From an uncultured bacterium (lineage in GTDB: Bacteria; Verrucomicrobiota; Kiritimatiellia; CAIKKV01; CALHGX01), in contig CALHGX010000018.1 in assembly GCA_938031185.1 (NCBI GenBank), forward strand, positions 1 through 64,000: a stretch of 64,000 nucleotides of DNA, written 5' to 3'. Below are positions 47,668-55,330 of the stretch, in pieces (position 1 is the first letter of the stretch; each line of letters opens with the position of its first letter). The notes beneath the pieces were generated by a model that saw only the letters and a program-made list of their open reading frames with translations, was not told the DNA's origin and did no database searches. The translations under genes were made by a program, and so were the position numbers.

Positions 47668-49347
47668 CTAGTCCACAATCGGCGGCAGGTCTTCCGACTC
47701 TTCTTCCGCCGTCGCCGGCATTTCGGCCCGAAGGCCCATGCGATCGAGCAACCCGCGTTCCCACTCGCTAAACAGCAAGCCGACGCGCCGTCGCGCCAGC
47801 ATCGCCTGCACCTGCGAACGAACCACTGCCGCCGCATCCGGCTCGGCCGGTTTCCGCTCGGCCACGTAGGCCAGCCACAAACCGTTCGTTGCCTGCAGGG
47901 GCCGCGTCAGTTCCCCCGCGTTGCGCGAAGCGATCTCCAAAAGCGCATCGCGGTCATCCAATTCGCCGGGTGCGGTGTAGATCGAAAACGGCGCGGTCGT
48001 TGAGACCGCCAACCCCTCGGCCTTCGCGGCGTCCTCGAAGGTCCCGCCTGACGCCAGCCGGTCCCTTACGGCAGCGAAAAGCCGCTCCATCTGTTCCGCC
48101 CGCCAAGCTGTCTCCGCGGCTTTGGCTGTCCGCGCCCGCGCCTTTTCGGCGACCGCTTCAAACGGCGGCACATGCGATTCACGCCGTTCCGCCAGCGCCA
48201 ACACGTACACCGCGTTGGACCCGGTCAACGCATCGCTGAAATACTCCTCCGGCGTCGGCCGCAAGCGAAACGCCGCTTCCGCAAAAGAAGTGTCCGCATC
48301 CTCCACCGGAAGCGGCCCTTCCTTGCTAAAAAGTCCGCTGGTGTGCACAAGCCACCCCAGCTTGGCAGCGGCCTCCTCAAAAGTCGGAGCTTCCCCTAGC
48401 CGGCCCGGCGCCAAGGCCACCACCAAGTCGGTGGCCGCATCCCGCGCCAGCTGCTGTGCTGCTTCCTGCCGCAGCCGCGCCAGAATTTCCCCGCGCGCCT
48501 CCTCGAGCGGAATGACGGTGTCCTCCTCGTTGGTTGAAGCCGCCGGTCGCATGAAATCAAGCGGATGCTCGCTGTAATACGCCTCCACCTCTTCATCTGA
48601 GACTTCCGCCTTCGCCAGATAGTTCGATACCGGCACAACGACATAGCGAACGCTCGCTTTTTCTGGCTCTACGAACTCGTTGGTGCGGCTCTGGTAGTAG
48701 GCCAGCGCCTCCGCGTCCGTCGCCATGATATTGGTTGCCCAACGCGACTCGTCTAACAGCGAATATTTCAGCACAAAGGTGTCCGCGAACGTCGCCACCG
48801 CGCGCTCCACCTCGGCTGGCGCCACCCATGCCGCCGCGCCGACCATGTTCTGAAGTTTTTGAAGAGCCACGTTTTCTCGCGTGAATTCCTCATACTGGGC
48901 GGAAGATCCGCCCAAGTTCGCAAGAAATCCTCGCACAAACGTCTGGAACCGCGCCTTGCTGAAGGCGCCGTTTTCCTGGAAGTTCGGGTCGCGTTGAATG
49001 GCGTCCAACACCTCCTGATCGGACGGCATAAGCCCAAGTTCTTCCGCCATGCGCAGCGCGGCCGCTCGGCGCAGAGCCTGGTCGTGGATTTCGCGGTCGA
49101 GTTCCGGAGTCACAGGGATCATCCGCCCGTACCGCATGCAGAAGCCAAGATAAACGTGATACCGCGCGCGAGCCAGTTCATCCGCGCCGATCCGGCCCTT
49201 CTCCTGGCCCGCCGCCGAACGGACATCGTCCGTGGCACAGCCGCCCCGCGGTGAAAACCAGCCCACGAACGTAATGATGACAATGCCGCCGATCACGGAC
49301 CAGACCACCCGGTTCCGGATCATCTTGTTGAATTTCGTAATAAGCAT
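47668..49347 (-). CDS. Membrane-anchored PpiD-like peptidyl-prolyl isomerase
   Basis: 559 residues. One N-terminal membrane helix (about 13-32, VVWSVIGGIVIITFVGWF), a SurA_N-type helical region with QEVLDAIQRDPNFQENGAFSKARFQ (PpiD hallmark, read in parts), a central parvulin-like part and a C-terminal helical region. PpiD-type proteins help fold outer-membrane and periplasmic proteins at the Sec exit. The central parvulin is divergent, so isomerase activity is uncertain. It starts MLITKFNKMIRNR. It lies between the radical SAM gene (convergent) and the REP-type element. Confidence 0.82.
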   Translation of the reverse strand: MLITKFNKMIRNRVVWSVIGGIVIITFVGWFSPRGGCATDDVRSAAGQEKGRIGADELARARYHVYLGFCMRYGRMIPVTPELDREIHDQALRRAAALRMAEELGLMPSDQEVLDAIQRDPNFQENGAFSKARFQTFVRGFLANLGGSSAQYEEFTRENVALQKLQNMVGAAAWVAPAEVERAVATFADTFVLKYSLLDESRWATNIMATDAEALAYYQSRTNEFVEPEKASVRYVVVPVSNYLAKAEVSDEEVEAYYSEHPLDFMRPAASTNEEDTVIPLEEARGEILARLRQEAAQQLARDAATDLVVALAPGRLGEAPTFEEAAAKLGWLVHTSGLFSKEGPLPVEDADTSFAEAAFRLRPTPEEYFSDALTGSNAVYVLALAERRESHVPPFEAVAEKARARTAKAAETAWRAEQMERLFAAVRDRLASGGTFEDAAKAEGLAVSTTAPFSIYTAPGELDDRDALLEIASRNAGELTRPLQATNGLWLAYVAERKPAEPDAAAVVRSQVQAMLARRRVGLLFSEWERGLLDRMGLRAEMPATAEEESEDLPPIVD

Positions 49348-49653
49348 GCGCCCCGTCCTCCTGCCGCCCGCCGGCTCTTTCCCGCAAAGCGGCGGCTATG
49401 GTCATCATTGCCCGCCCGCAAGTCAAGCCGTGAACGGGGGTCCCCCGCCCTAAGCAACAGATCAATCGTGCGCCAGCACCGGCGTAATGCTGTCCTTGGC
49501 GATGACTTGTGTCTCAGCCATGCCATCCCTCCAGCCAGCATGTCATCGTGCCTTCTGCTTCCGTCAGCACGCGCGCACCATCCCGGCCGTCGTGCTGCGT
49601 CCACCATGACTCGAATGTAGAGCCGTAACCAACGGTTGGCTTCTCGGGAGAGA
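49348..49653. other. 306-bp gap upstream of the PpiD-like gene, before the transposase element
   Basis: Holds a 19-codon reading frame with a perfect ribosome-binding site (49462-49521) and a small CCAACGGTTGG palindrome at about 49629-49639. No other gene seen. The PpiD-like gene promoter should lie here, but no clear match was found. Confidence 0.5.
49462..49521 (-). pseudogene. Possible truncated gene start (19 codons)
   Basis: GGAGGG five bases before ATG 49521, coding MAETQVIAKDSITPVLAHD and a TGA. It looks like the intact start of a longer gene that has lost its body, but it may be a chance frame. Confidence 0.25.
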
Positions 49654-49677
49654 GGGGTCAGCCCTTGATAATTGATA
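49654..49677 (+). repeat. Left inverted repeat of the transposase element
   Basis: 24-bp end, beginning GGGGTCAGCCCTTGATAA. It contains the transposase stop codon at 49658-49660 and matches the right end (50751-50774) in inverted orientation with one mismatch. Confidence 0.85.
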
Positions 49678-50707
49678 ATTTGGCCGTCTGTCCCGGCTGA
49701 GGTTCTTTGGCGAGCATCGCCTGAACCCGCGCCAGCTTCTGACGCAAAACCGCATCCTCCGTCAGCTGCTCGCTCAGCCGTCGCAGCATGCGACACACCG
49801 CCGAACCAGTCCCCACGCCCAGATAGCTGGCCACATCACGTTGGTTCATGCCGGACAGCCGGCCCAGCAGTAAGGCCGCCACCGCCCGCGCCACACACCC
49901 ATATTGACGCCGCCGCAGCTCAGCGACCTGCCGCCCGAAGACTTGCGCCACGGCCCCAAGCACGGCGGCGACGTCAACCTGCGGCTCGACCCGCCGGAAC
50001 GAGACATCTTCCGGCCGGCGCACCCCTATGGCTATCTCGCTGTGCAGGGCCCGAATCCGCGCTTGAAACGCCGCGTCGCCTATCCCCCAACGGTGGCCCC
50101 CCAGCAGTTTCTGTAGTTCCTCGTCGCTGGTCGCCAGCCCCATTTCCACAAAACGCCGATACTCCCGGCGCTGCTGTCGAGGGGCCACCCCCGTCATGGC
50201 CAGCAACGGCCCCTCGTCTACAAAGCCCCAAGGCTTGGCCAATCCCGCATACCCCCGGTAACTACTCCAGGGATAGCGCTGCAAGTACTGCCGCCGTTCT
50301 GCCACCGCGGCCTTCGCCCAAGCGCCCATGTGCACCGGGTTCAGGTGCAGGTACCGGCTCAGCCGCCTCAGGTATTCGTCGCCTTGGACCGGCTCAGCGC
50401 CATAGCGGCCTTGGGTCAGGTGTCCGGCGCGGCGATGCCGCCGATTGAAGTACACCGTGTAGGCCGTTGCGAGCTTGTGCATGAAGGCGCTCAGGTTCGC
50501 CTGCGGCGTTTCCAGCAGCAGGTGGACGTGGTTGTCCATCAGGCAGAACACATACAGGCGCACCCCGCACGCCTCCACCGCCACGGCCAGCCGGTCAACC
50601 AAGCGACTGCGATCCATATCGTCGGTAAAAAGCTGGCGCTGCTCCACGCCGCGCAGCGTGACGTGGTAGATCGCCCCCGGGTACTGGATGCGCAGCTTCC
50701 TCGCCAT
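49658..50707 (-). CDS. REP-associated tyrosine transposase (Y1_Tnp/RAYT)
   Basis: About 349 residues. The N-terminal Y1 transposase domain has GAIYHVTLRGVEQRQLF, then LMDNHVHLLLETPQANLSAFM with the HUH-type HVH metal motif, and the catalytic-Tyr region HLTQGRYGAEPV and YLRRLSRYLHLNPVHMG. The C-terminal part includes a DnaA-like helix-turn-helix (MNQRDVASYLGVGTGSAV) for DNA binding. RAYTs move or process REP hairpins by single-strand transfer. The gene appears intact. ATG 50707 gives MARKLRIQYPGAIYH. An ATG at 50719 is possible. Confidence 0.9.
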   Translation of the reverse strand: MARKLRIQYPGAIYHVTLRGVEQRQLFTDDMDRSRLVDRLAVAVEACGVRLYVFCLMDNHVHLLLETPQANLSAFMHKLATAYTVYFNRRHRRAGHLTQGRYGAEPVQGDEYLRRLSRYLHLNPVHMGAWAKAAVAERRQYLQRYPWSSYRGYAGLAKPWGFVDEGPLLAMTGVAPRQQRREYRRFVEMGLATSDEELQKLLGGHRWGIGDAAFQARIRALHSEIAIGVRRPEDVSFRRVEPQVDVAAVLGAVAQVFGRQVAELRRRQYGCVARAVAALLLGRLSGMNQRDVASYLGVGTGSAVCRMLRRLSEQLTEDAVLRQKLARVQAMLAKEPQPGQTAKLSIIKG

Positions 50708-50750
50708 ACCCAACGCCATGCCATACCGCCGCCGTCAAAGGCAAGAACAA

Positions 50751-50774
50751 TATCAATTGTCAAGGGCTGACCCC
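50751..50774 (-). repeat. Right inverted repeat of the transposase element
   Basis: 24 bp ending GGGCTGACCCC, the inverted copy of 49654-49677 with one mismatch. Confidence 0.85.
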
Positions 50775-50805
50775 AGTTCTCCTCAGTTCTCCAGTTCTCA
50801 GTTCT
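50774..50805. repeat. Four direct copies of CAGTTCT at the right element end
   Basis: CAGTTCT occurs at 50774, 50784, 50792 and 50799, abutting the right inverted repeat. Spacing is 10, 8 and 7 bases. Confidence 0.8.
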
Positions 50806-50924
50806 ACATCGCCGCCACCCCACGTGTCGCGCCACGGTTCATGATTCAGCCCCCCCCGCATTGCTTGCCGATGAGACAAAGGACAAAGCACACCCGCTCA
50901 TTTTGCACGATAAACATCACCTCC

Positions 50925-51806
50925 TCACACACTCGAACCGCGCCAGTGGAGTTTCTGCCGAAGCACCGCAAAATGGCTGTGACCGGGCAAGTGTAGGAAC
51001 CGGATGCCCGATGTGCTGCGTCGAACCTCCACCGCTTCACCCTCTTCCAGCATCTCGCCAACCTGCCCATCCACCGAGAGCGATGCCCGCCCCGATCCCT
51101 CGCCCACTTCCATCCTGATGGTGGCGTCGTCGGGCACCACCAGCGGCCGCGTGCTCAATGTGTGCGCGCAGATAGGCGTCACCACGAAAACCCGAGCCTC
51201 CGGCACAATGACCGGTCCGCCGCCCGAAAGCGAATGCCCCGTGCTGCCCGTCGGGGTGGAAACGATCAGGCCATCGCAAATGAAATCGCTGACCCTTTCG
51301 CCCCCAACGTCCAGTATCAGCGTCACGACTCGCATGGTGGCCGACGCCAGCACCACGTCGTTGAGCGCCCGATGTCGCGCTGTTTCCAGCCCCCGCCGCC
51401 GAACGCAGCACTCCGCCACGGCACGCACCGATTCCAGGAACGTTCCCTTGACCAGACACTCCACCGCTCGCTCAAGATCGGGTTCCGCCACGCTCGTGAG
51501 AAACCCCAGCCCGCCCAGATTGACGCCCAGCACGGGCTTGTCCAAACCATCCAGTGCCCGCGCGGCGCGCAGCAACGTGCCGTCGCCCCCCAGCACGATG
51601 AGCGCATCCATTCGGCGGAACATATCCTCCGGTTCCACCCCCTGTCCTCGCCCCATCAGTCCGGCCGCAGCGGCATCTGGAAGCACTTCAATGCCCAGGT
51701 TCGCGGCACACTTCGCCAGGCGACCCAGCGCCTCCCGCGCTCGGGGCTTCTCCGGATTAGCGATGACGCCGATTTGACGCAGGGGCTTTTTCGCATTGTT
51801 GTTCAT
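50925..51806 (-). CDS. nadK: NAD kinase
   Basis: 293 residues. Phosphorylates NAD to NADP using ATP. RQIGVIANPEKPRAREAL, the GGDGT site in ALIVLGGDGTLLRAARAL, LGVNLGGLGFLTSVAE, ALNDVVLASA, and the TPTGSTGHSLSGGGP loop. ATG 51806 overlaps the tlyA stop as ATGA. ATG 51818 is possible but inside tlyA. tlyA-nadK is a common gene pair. Confidence 0.95.
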   Translation of the reverse strand: MNNNAKKPLRQIGVIANPEKPRAREALGRLAKCAANLGIEVLPDAAAAGLMGRGQGVEPEDMFRRMDALIVLGGDGTLLRAARALDGLDKPVLGVNLGGLGFLTSVAEPDLERAVECLVKGTFLESVRAVAECCVRRRGLETARHRALNDVVLASATMRVVTLILDVGGERVSDFICDGLIVSTPTGSTGHSLSGGGPVIVPEARVFVVTPICAHTLSTRPLVVPDDATIRMEVGEGSGRASLSVDGQVGEMLEEGEAVEVRRSTSGIRFLHLPGHSHFAVLRQKLHWRGSSV

Positions 51807-52537
51807 GATCGAACCCACCAGGCCAGAAACTCCACGTTGCCCGCCGGCCCGCGCAAAGGCGATTCACGCACCCCCCGCCAAACCAATCCCAGCCGCTGCG
51901 CCCCGAACTCGCGAACCCGCGCCACTACTTCGTCGCGCACCGCCGCATCGCGAACCACCCCGCCTCGCCCCACCTGCTCGCGTCCCGCCTCGAATTGCGG
52001 CTTGATCAGCGTCACCAAATCGCCGCCCGGCCTCAGCACAGCAATAACAGCCGGCAGAATCAACGTCAAGGAAATGAAGGATACATCTGCCGTGGCAAGA
52101 TCAACCGACTCCCCGATATCGGCCGGCGTCAGGTGGCGCGCATTAATGCCTTCCAACACCCGCACCCGGGAATCGTTGCGCAGCTTCCAGTGCAACTGCC
52201 CGCGCCCGACATCCACGGCATACACGCGCGCCGCCCCGTGTTGCAGGAGACAATCGGTAAAGCCGCCGGTGGAACTGCCCACATCAAGGCACACACGCCC
52301 GGCAACCGTAATGCAGAAGGTCTCTAGAGCCGCTTCCAGTTTCTCCCCGCCGCGGCTGACAAAAGGAGAAGCCCCTTCCAAGGTAATGTCCGCATCTGTC
52401 GGCCAACGGTGGCCGGGCTTGTCGGCCACAACCCCCTTGATCCGCACCTGCCCGGCACGAATCAATCGCTGCGCCGTTTCTCGGCTCTCCGTCAGCCCTC
52501 GCTGGGCGAGCAGCACATCCAGTCGTTCCCTTTTCAT
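51803..52537 (-). CDS. tlyA: TlyA-family rRNA methyltransferase / hemolysin-like protein
   Basis: 244 residues. N-terminal S4 RNA-binding domain (RLDVLLAQRGLTESRETAQ, RLIRAGQVRIKG), then an FtsJ-like methyltransferase fold with the SAM site CLDVGSSTGGFTDCLLQHGA and ATADVSFISLTLILPAV, LVTLIKPQFEAGREQVG. TlyA 2'-O-methylates cytidines in 16S and 23S rRNA. Overlaps nadK by ATGA. Some members were also called hemolysins, a label not supported by the sequence. Confidence 0.92.
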   Translation of the reverse strand: MKRERLDVLLAQRGLTESRETAQRLIRAGQVRIKGVVADKPGHRWPTDADITLEGASPFVSRGGEKLEAALETFCITVAGRVCLDVGSSTGGFTDCLLQHGAARVYAVDVGRGQLHWKLRNDSRVRVLEGINARHLTPADIGESVDLATADVSFISLTLILPAVIAVLRPGGDLVTLIKPQFEAGREQVGRGGVVRDAAVRDEVVARVREFGAQRLGLVWRGVRESPLRGPAGNVEFLAWWVRS

Positions 52538-52750
52538 ACCGGTTCGGTTGGCTCTCCGCCGCTTCTCCTTCCCCTGTTTCAGTCTAGCGCTTCACGGCAG
52601 AAATCCAAATCAGAACGGTGTTCTGAAGCCGGATTGCGCGATGGACGAGCATGCCGCCGATTCAAGGCGCAAAAAGCGTCGGACCCTCTCTCTTTTTTCG
52701 CCCACTCTTCAAGCTTCAATGGCCGATCCTCCAGCCAGCCTCTTTTTTGC

Positions 52751-52778
52751 TTGCGACGGCCTTTCTCCCTGCTATAGT
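52751..52778 (+). promoter_or_regulatory. Sigma-70-like promoter of rpsB-tsf
   Basis: TTGCGA (52751-52756), a 16-base spacer and TATAGT (52773-52778), leaving a leader of about 105 bases before the GTG at 52892. Confidence 0.6.
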
Positions 52779-52784
52779 TCGCGC

Positions 52785-52891
52785 CCTGTTCAGCCAGCCC
52801 CGCGGGCGCGGGGTGGAAGCGAGCGCGGCTGCCGACCTCCGGCGGCCGCCAAAGCGGATTGCCCGAAATCGGGCCAAACAAGGAGGCGTTC
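52785..52891 (+). promoter_or_regulatory. Structured 5' leader of rpsB (possible S2 autoregulation)
   Basis: Contains a CCCCGC/GCGGGG hairpin (about 52799-52814) and GCCCGA/TCGGGC (52861-52874) just before the AAGGAGG ribosome site (52880-52886). In other bacteria S2 represses its own mRNA through the leader. Whether this one does so is inference. Confidence 0.4.
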
Positions 52892-53854
52892 GTGACGACT
52901 GAAACAGCGGAAGCATTGTCTCCGCTCTCCATCCGGGACCTGCTCGACGCGGGGCTCCACTTCGGACACCAGACCAAGCGGTGGAACCCCAAAATGAAGC
53001 CGTTCATTTTCGACAAGCGCAACGGCATCCATATCATTGACCTGACCAAGAGCCTCGAACAGCTCACCAAGGCTGAACGGTTCCTGGCGGACACGGTTGC
53101 CGCCGGCCGTCAGGTCCTGTTCGTGGGCACAAAGAAACAAGCGCAAAATGTGATCAAGGAAACCGCCAGCCGATGCGGCCAGCCCTATGTCGTCACGCGC
53201 TGGCTGGGCGGCACGCTGACCAACAGCCCCACCATCCGCCGCCGCGTCAAGTACATGCAGCAGCTCCAGCAGATGGCCAAGGACGGATCCCTCGACAAGC
53301 TGCCCAAAAAGGAAGTCGCACGACTGCGGCACGAGCTGGAGAAACTGGAAAAACACCTGACCGGCATCGCCGGCATGACCTCCATGCCCGGGGCGCTGTT
53401 CGTGGTGGACATCCAGCGCGAAGCCATCGCTATCGCGGAGGCCAACCGGCTGCACATCCCCGTCGTAGCGATTGTGGACACCAACTGCGACCCGGATCCG
53501 ATTGATTACCCCATCCCGGGCAACGATGATGCGATTCGCGCCGTCAAGCTGATCCTGGATCGGCTGGCCGTGACACTGGAAAAAGCGCTGGCCGAATATT
53601 CACGCATCGCCGCCGAAAAAGCCCAGGCAGAAGCCCAGAGTCCCGCGACGGCCGGAGCGGCCCCGGCAGAGGAAGGCGAACGAAAGAGACCGGCCCGCCG
53701 TCCGCGAACCGGCGGCGACGCGCCCCGGCGCAAGACCGGACGCGCCGGTGAAACGCGGGGCCGCGCCAGGCCTTCCGCCAAGGATGGCGCACCGTCAGCC
53801 GGACAAGAAAAGCCACAACAGGAACCGGAAACGGCCGAAGAGAAAAAGGAATAG
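52892..53854 (+). CDS. rpsB: 30S ribosomal protein S2 with a C-terminal extension
   Basis: 320 residues. S2 body: SIRDLLDAGLHFGHQTKRWNP, FIFDKRNGIHIIDLTKSLEQL, VGTKKQAQNVIKETASRCGQPYV, FVVDIQREAIAIAEANRL, DTNCDPDPIDYPIPGNDDAIR (read in parts). After about residue 245 an Ala/Arg/Glu-rich low-complexity tail of some 75 residues follows. Most S2 proteins stop near 240. GTG 52892 has AAGGAGG five bases upstream and is preferred over upstream in-frame starts. Start of the rpsB-tsf operon. Confidence 0.95.
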   Translation: MTTETAEALSPLSIRDLLDAGLHFGHQTKRWNPKMKPFIFDKRNGIHIIDLTKSLEQLTKAERFLADTVAAGRQVLFVGTKKQAQNVIKETASRCGQPYVVTRWLGGTLTNSPTIRRRVKYMQQLQQMAKDGSLDKLPKKEVARLRHELEKLEKHLTGIAGMTSMPGALFVVDIQREAIAIAEANRLHIPVVAIVDTNCDPDPIDYPIPGNDDAIRAVKLILDRLAVTLEKALAEYSRIAAEKAQAEAQSPATAGAAPAEEGERKRPARRPRTGGDAPRRKTGRAGETRGRARPSAKDGAPSAGQEKPQQEPETAEEKKE

Positions 53855-53898
53855 GCGATTCTCTTACCCCAACCCGTTCGAATCGAGGAGGACATTCA

Positions 53899-54735
53899 AT
53901 GCCGGAAATCACCGCAGCCATGGTGCAGGCTCTGCGCGAAGCGACCAACGTCGGAATGATGGAGTGCAAAAAGGCCCTTGCCGAAGCCGGCGGGGATACG
54001 GAAAAGGCCATCCGTATTCTGCGCGAACGGGGCATGGCCATCGCGGCCAAGAAGGCGTCCCGCGCGGCTAATCAGGGGCTGATCGCCTCCGGCGCAGCTG
54101 AGGAAGGACGCGCCGCTTCATTGGTCGAAGTGAACTGCGAAACGGATTTCGTCGCCAAGAACGCCAATTTCCAAGCGTTCGCGCGCCAACTGGCGCAGCA
54201 GGCTGCCCAAAGCGACGGCAACTTGGCTGAAATGGCCCAGGCGGCCATCACCGCCAAGGTGGCCGAAATCGGCGAGAACATCGTGGCGCGGCGCAACGTG
54301 CGGTTCCGTCTGCAAGGCCCGGGGTTGATCGCCTCGTACATTCACTTGGGCGGCAAGGTAGGCGTCCTGGTCGAACTGGGATGCGAAAAAGAAGGCACGA
54401 CGGCTCAACCTTCCTTCAAGGAATTGGCCAAGGATCTCACCCTTCACATCGCCGCCTGCCATCCGCGCTACCTCGCCCGCGCCGATGTGCCGGCGGACGT
54501 GGTGCGCGCCGAACGGGAAATCTACGCCAAGCAAGTGGAGAACAAGCCGCCCGCCATCGTGGAAAAAATCGTGGACGGCAAGATGGGCAAGTATTACGCC
54601 CAGGTGTGCTTGGTCGAACAGGGGTTCGTCAAAGACCCGGACATGCCGGTAAACAAGTTGCTCGAAGCGCGTGGCAAAGAACTCGGCGACCGCATCGAAA
54701 TCCGCCGCTTCGTCCGGTTCCAAGTCGGCGAGTAA
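53899..54735 (+). CDS. tsf: Elongation factor Ts
   Basis: 278 residues. Nucleotide exchange factor for EF-Tu. N-terminal UBA-like region with VQALREATNVGMMECKKALAE (the EF-Ts signature), then LVEVNCETDFVAKNANFQAF (EF-Ts second signature), and C-terminal dimer region including GKYYAQVCLVEQGFVKDPD. GAGGAGG eight to nine bases before the ATG. 44 bp after rpsB, the classic rpsB-tsf pair. Confidence 0.96.
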   Translation: MPEITAAMVQALREATNVGMMECKKALAEAGGDTEKAIRILRERGMAIAAKKASRAANQGLIASGAAEEGRAASLVEVNCETDFVAKNANFQAFARQLAQQAAQSDGNLAEMAQAAITAKVAEIGENIVARRNVRFRLQGPGLIASYIHLGGKVGVLVELGCEKEGTTAQPSFKELAKDLTLHIAACHPRYLARADVPADVVRAEREIYAKQVENKPPAIVEKIVDGKMGKYYAQVCLVEQGFVKDPDMPVNKLLEARGKELGDRIEIRRFVRFQVGE

Positions 54736-54759
54736 CCATTGCCGGGAGGGGCTCGCGCC

Positions 54760-55113
54760 ATGGGGACAGTTCGGGTCAAGAGGCTTTCGCCTCAGCAGCC
54801 CTCCGATACGATCGTGCCCATCAGCCAGGCAATCACCGGCTTCATACAGGGATTGCAGCGCGAGCAATCGAACCGGCTGGAGGGGCTGGCCGAGGAATGG
54901 CCGGCGCTGGTCGGCGGCATGGTGGCCGCGCACGCGCGCCCCGGTGTGCTCGAGCGCGGTGAACTGACGGTGTTCGTGGACAGCTCCGTCTGGTTGAGCG
55001 AGCTGTCAAGGCACGGACGCAAGGACATGCTGGCCGCGCTGCAGCGCCGTTTCGGCTCCGCCCACATAACCGGCCTTCGGCTGCAATTGGATCCGGAAGG
55101 CCCGCGGTCCTGA
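54760..55113 (+). CDS. DUF721/DciA-family protein
   Basis: 117 residues. IVPISQAITGFIQGLQREQS, EGLAEEWPALVGGMVAAHARP, GELTVFVDSSVWLSELSR and LAALQRRFGSAHITGLRLQLD match DUF721. Members of this family include DciA, which assists DnaB helicase loading in bacteria lacking DnaC. ATG 54760 has GGGAGGGG eight bases upstream. It follows tsf by 24 bp and may be cotranscribed. Confidence 0.82.
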   Translation: MGTVRVKRLSPQQPSDTIVPISQAITGFIQGLQREQSNRLEGLAEEWPALVGGMVAAHARPGVLERGELTVFVDSSVWLSELSRHGRKDMLAALQRRFGSAHITGLRLQLDPEGPRS

Positions 55114-55330
55114 TTTCCGGACGGAATGGCGTGGGGGCATCTGTCTCTGGCACGCGGGAAGTGACCGGGGCCATGTAGTCTGATTCCTCATCGGGCAAAG
55201 CCTGCCGAGAAGCGACAGGATTCAGCAGTCGCTGGGGCCCGCTTTTCGCCGGCCCTTCGGTTGTTCCTTGTTCGCTGCGGCGTGTCGTCCTGAACGAATG
55301 GCTGCTGAGCAACGGCGAATTCGCCGAAGC

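Larger units (their letters stand above)
49654..50774 (-). mobile_element. REP-type transposase element with 24-bp inverted ends
   Basis: A 1121-bp unit with one transposase gene bounded by inverted repeats differing at a single base. Sits between the NAD kinase and PpiD-like genes. No target-site duplication is evident. Confidence 0.75.
52538..52891. other. 354-bp gap with the rpsB promoter and leader
   Basis: Divergent region between tlyA and rpsB. The rpsB promoter (52751-52778) and a structured leader occupy the right part. 52538-52750 shows no feature I can support. Confidence 0.6.

Noticed and set aside
54842-55312. Minus-strand 156-codon frame between the DciA-like and kinase genes
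   Set aside because: Runs antisense through the DciA-like gene; Arg/Ala/Pro-rich and no recognisable domain.
55313-55326. 14-bp perfect palindrome CGGCGAATTCGCCG near the kinase stop as a terminator
   Set aside because: No loop and no T-run on either strand, so it is not a convincing terminator; it may be chance.
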